The translations under genes were made by a program, and so were the position numbers. From NCBI GenBank assembly GCA_947479455.1, contig CANJZE010000001.1, positions 173,106-237,105 on the forward strand: a stretch of DNA of 64,000 bases, given 5' to 3'. Under the pieces are notes generated by a model that made no database searches, was not told the DNA's origin, and saw only the letters and a program-made list of their open reading frames with translations. This stretch comes from Bacteroidota bacterium. GTDB lineage: Bacteria; Bacteroidota; Bacteroidia; Chitinophagales; LD1. How positions within the stretch are numbered: position 1 is the stretch's first letter; every line of letters starts with the position of its first letter. Of the stretch, positions 62,900 through 64,000 are shown piece by piece.

Positions 62900-63544
62900 T
62901 TAGGACAGATTTTCTTTCTCTTCTTCCAACTGCGATTTTTTCTGCTTGTAATAAGAGCGCGCTTCTTTTTCTATAAATTCCAACACGGCTTCTTTGCCGT
63001 GTTTTTTTTCTGCCGAGGTAACAAAGGTCACCGGCAGTTCAGCCCATTCTTCCAGCAATTCATTTTTAAACGACTGAATATTTTGCAGGGTGTCTTTGCC
63101 ACCTGCTTTATCGGCTTTGGTAAAAATGACAACAAGCGGCACGTGGTTTTTTCCCATCCAACCGATAAATTCCAAATCAACTTTTTGTGGTGGTATACGC
63201 GCATCAATTAATTGAAACACATACATCAGTTGCTCGCGATGAAGAATGTAATTGCGAATCATGTTATCCCATTTGTTGCGCATTTCTATAGAAACACGGG
63301 CAAAACTGTAACCCGGTAAATCAACAAACTGAAGCGTTTCATTAATATCGAAGAAGTTAAGCGTTTGGGTTTTGCCCGGTGTGTTCGACACCTTCGAAAG
63401 TTTCTTTCTGCCACACAAATAATTGATGAGCGAACTCTTGCCCACATTCGACCTGCCTATAAATGCAAACTCCGGCACTTCGCCCTTTGGGCATTTTGCC
63501 ACATCCACATAACTCGCTTTATACTCGGCTGATTTTATTTGCAT
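62900..63544 (-). CDS. engB: Ribosome biogenesis GTPase EngB (YsxC/YihA)
   Basis: 214 residues from the ATG at 63544 (MQIKSAEYKASYVD); the frame opens at 63619 in a repetitive spacer. G1 is GRSNVGKS near 30-37, G3 is DLPGYSFARV near 75-84, G4 is FTKADK near 145-150 and G5 is VTSAEKK near 180. Essential GTPase for 50S subunit assembly. Full length and complete. Confidence 0.96.
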   Translation of the reverse strand: MQIKSAEYKASYVDVAKCPKGEVPEFAFIGRSNVGKSSLINYLCGRKKLSKVSNTPGKTQTLNFFDINETLQFVDLPGYSFARVSIEMRNKWDNMIRNYILHREQLMYVFQLIDARIPPQKVDLEFIGWMGKNHVPLVVIFTKADKAGGKDTLQNIQSFKNELLEEWAELPVTFVTSAEKKHGKEAVLEFIEKEARSYYKQKKSQLEEEKENLS

Positions 63545-63564
63545 GGCGCAATGATAGCGAAACG

Positions 63565-63650
63565 AGAAATGGAATAATGGATAATTGGATAATTGGAATA
63601 AACAGCCGCGTTTCATCATCCATCATTCCATCATTCCAAACGAGTAAATT
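63565..63650. repeat. Low-complexity interspersed repeat spacer
   Basis: ggaataatggataattggataattgg and catcatccatcattccatcattcc face each other as an imperfect inverted repeat. It lies between divergent engB and the menaquinone methyltransferase gene, and the engB reading frame opens inside it by chance. Confidence 0.5.
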
Positions 63651-63718
63651 TGCATTGCAACACCTTTTTAAATGTTACAGCTCCAATCTACCAATCACTG
63701 CTATATTCGCCCGCTTTT

Positions 63719-64000
63719 ATGAGCAAGGCAGTTACTCCATACAACGATACACGCAGCAAGAAAGCGCAGGTAGAAGAAATGTTTGACAACATTGCTCACC
63801 GTTACGATTTTCTGAATCATCTTTTAACGCTGGGCATTGATATTACATGGCGCAAAAAAGCGGTAAAGTTTATTGGCACGGTTCAACCTAAGAGGATTTT
63901 AGATGTGGCCAGCGGCACCGGTGATTTTGCTTTTGAAGCATTGACTTTGAATCCTGATAAAGTTGTTGGATTTGATTTGAGCGAAGGCATGATGAATTAC
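63719..64000 (+). CDS. menG: Demethylmenaquinone/ubiquinone methyltransferase, 3' end beyond window
   Basis: The first 94 codons only. ATG at 63719, MSKAVTPYNDTRSKK, then VEEMFDNIAHRYDFLNHLLTLGID, the classic UbiE/MenG start, and ILDVASGTGDFAFEA with the SAM-binding glycine motif near 65-73, then VVGFDLSEGMM. It methylates demethylmenaquinone in the last step of menaquinone synthesis. The C-terminal two-thirds is outside the window. MenG is chosen over UbiE because this phylum uses menaquinone. Confidence 0.94.
   Translation, partial: MSKAVTPYNDTRSKKAQVEEMFDNIAHRYDFLNHLLTLGIDITWRKKAVKFIGTVQPKRILDVASGTGDFAFEALTLNPDKVVGFDLSEGMMNY

Noticed and set aside
63463-63786. 107-codon frame between engB and menG
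   Set aside because: It overlaps the engB 5' end and the menG start in another frame and runs through low-complexity repeats.

Overview
The window reads as a chromosomal segment of a low-GC member of the Bacteroidota, probably near the Chitinophagia/Sphingobacteriia/Flavobacteriia. The lineage call is inference. It rests on type IX secretion sorting domains (type A at the ends of the 20035 and 43669 genes, type B/gliding-type at the end of the 22807 gene), PKD-repeat surface proteins, Bacteroidota-type promoter elements (TTTG ... TAnnTTTG, also TAnnTTCG) with few Shine-Dalgarno sequences, a Cys-type glutathione peroxidase next to thioredoxin, the short AMP nucleosidase, dapA overlapping a DUF6913-type gene, and Bacteroidota-style interspersed palindromes. 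No phage, plasmid, IS or CRISPR array was seen; this is core chromosome with small accessory patches.

Layout. 1-3.7 kb: a PKD surface protein cut by the window edge, then a 7TM-like protein and DegS/NarL-type kinase with overlapping ends, plus a small conserved protein. 3.8-9.8 kb: proline dehydrogenase, a TlpA-like thioredoxin, two tandem PhoD-type lipoprotein phosphatases, ruvB and an OmpA-family protein. 9.7-15.1 kb: a five-gene minus-strand operon of mostly unknown envelope proteins (M15 peptidase, membrane coiled-coil protein, outer-membrane protein, small soluble protein, large membrane protein). The large membrane gene has a frame break in a run of eight T. It is followed by an intergenic region with two identical-type operators 21 bp apart. 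15.6-22.2 kb: a J-domain protein, a receiver-PAS-kinase, ettA and a diverged PhoD-like protein exported by type IX secretion. 22.2-26.1 kb: a tRNA-Val locus and a giant type B sorted protein. 26.3-37.8 kb: aspartokinase, a GNAT, a two-component pair, hydrolases, DUF58, trxA, glutathione peroxidase, a SpoU methylase and mutS. 37.9-38.5 kb: tRNA-Gly and tRNA-Leu. 38.6-46 kb: a GH31 glycosidase, dapA, accA and a secreted trypsin-like protease. 46-64 kb: an AsmA-like protein, a kinase, a GH125 mannosidase, a NagB-like/alpha-beta hydrolase fusion, a lipid group (acyltransferase, HACD/PTPLA-like dehydratase, acyl-CoA ligase), amn, arfB, a diheme cytochrome, arginine decarboxylase, engB and the start of the menaquinone methyltransferase gene.

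The most unusual signal is at the tRNA loci. The intact tRNA-Val and tRNA-Leu genes are each the last unit of a four-unit tandem array with a 90-94 bp period. The three upstream units keep the 5' half of the tRNA but lose the T arm and 3' acceptor strand, and most carry a replaced anticodon arm built on the same TCCCGA...TCGGGA stem. tRNA-Gly has one more degenerate upstream copy at a 93 bp period. I know of no described system that matches this.

Other points worth a second look are the poly-T frame break, the twin operators, two interspersed repeats translated in frame inside aspartokinase and a hydrolase, a bacterial HACD-like dehydratase with its catalytic residues intact, and an unknown protein ending in a sliding-clamp-binding pentapeptide.
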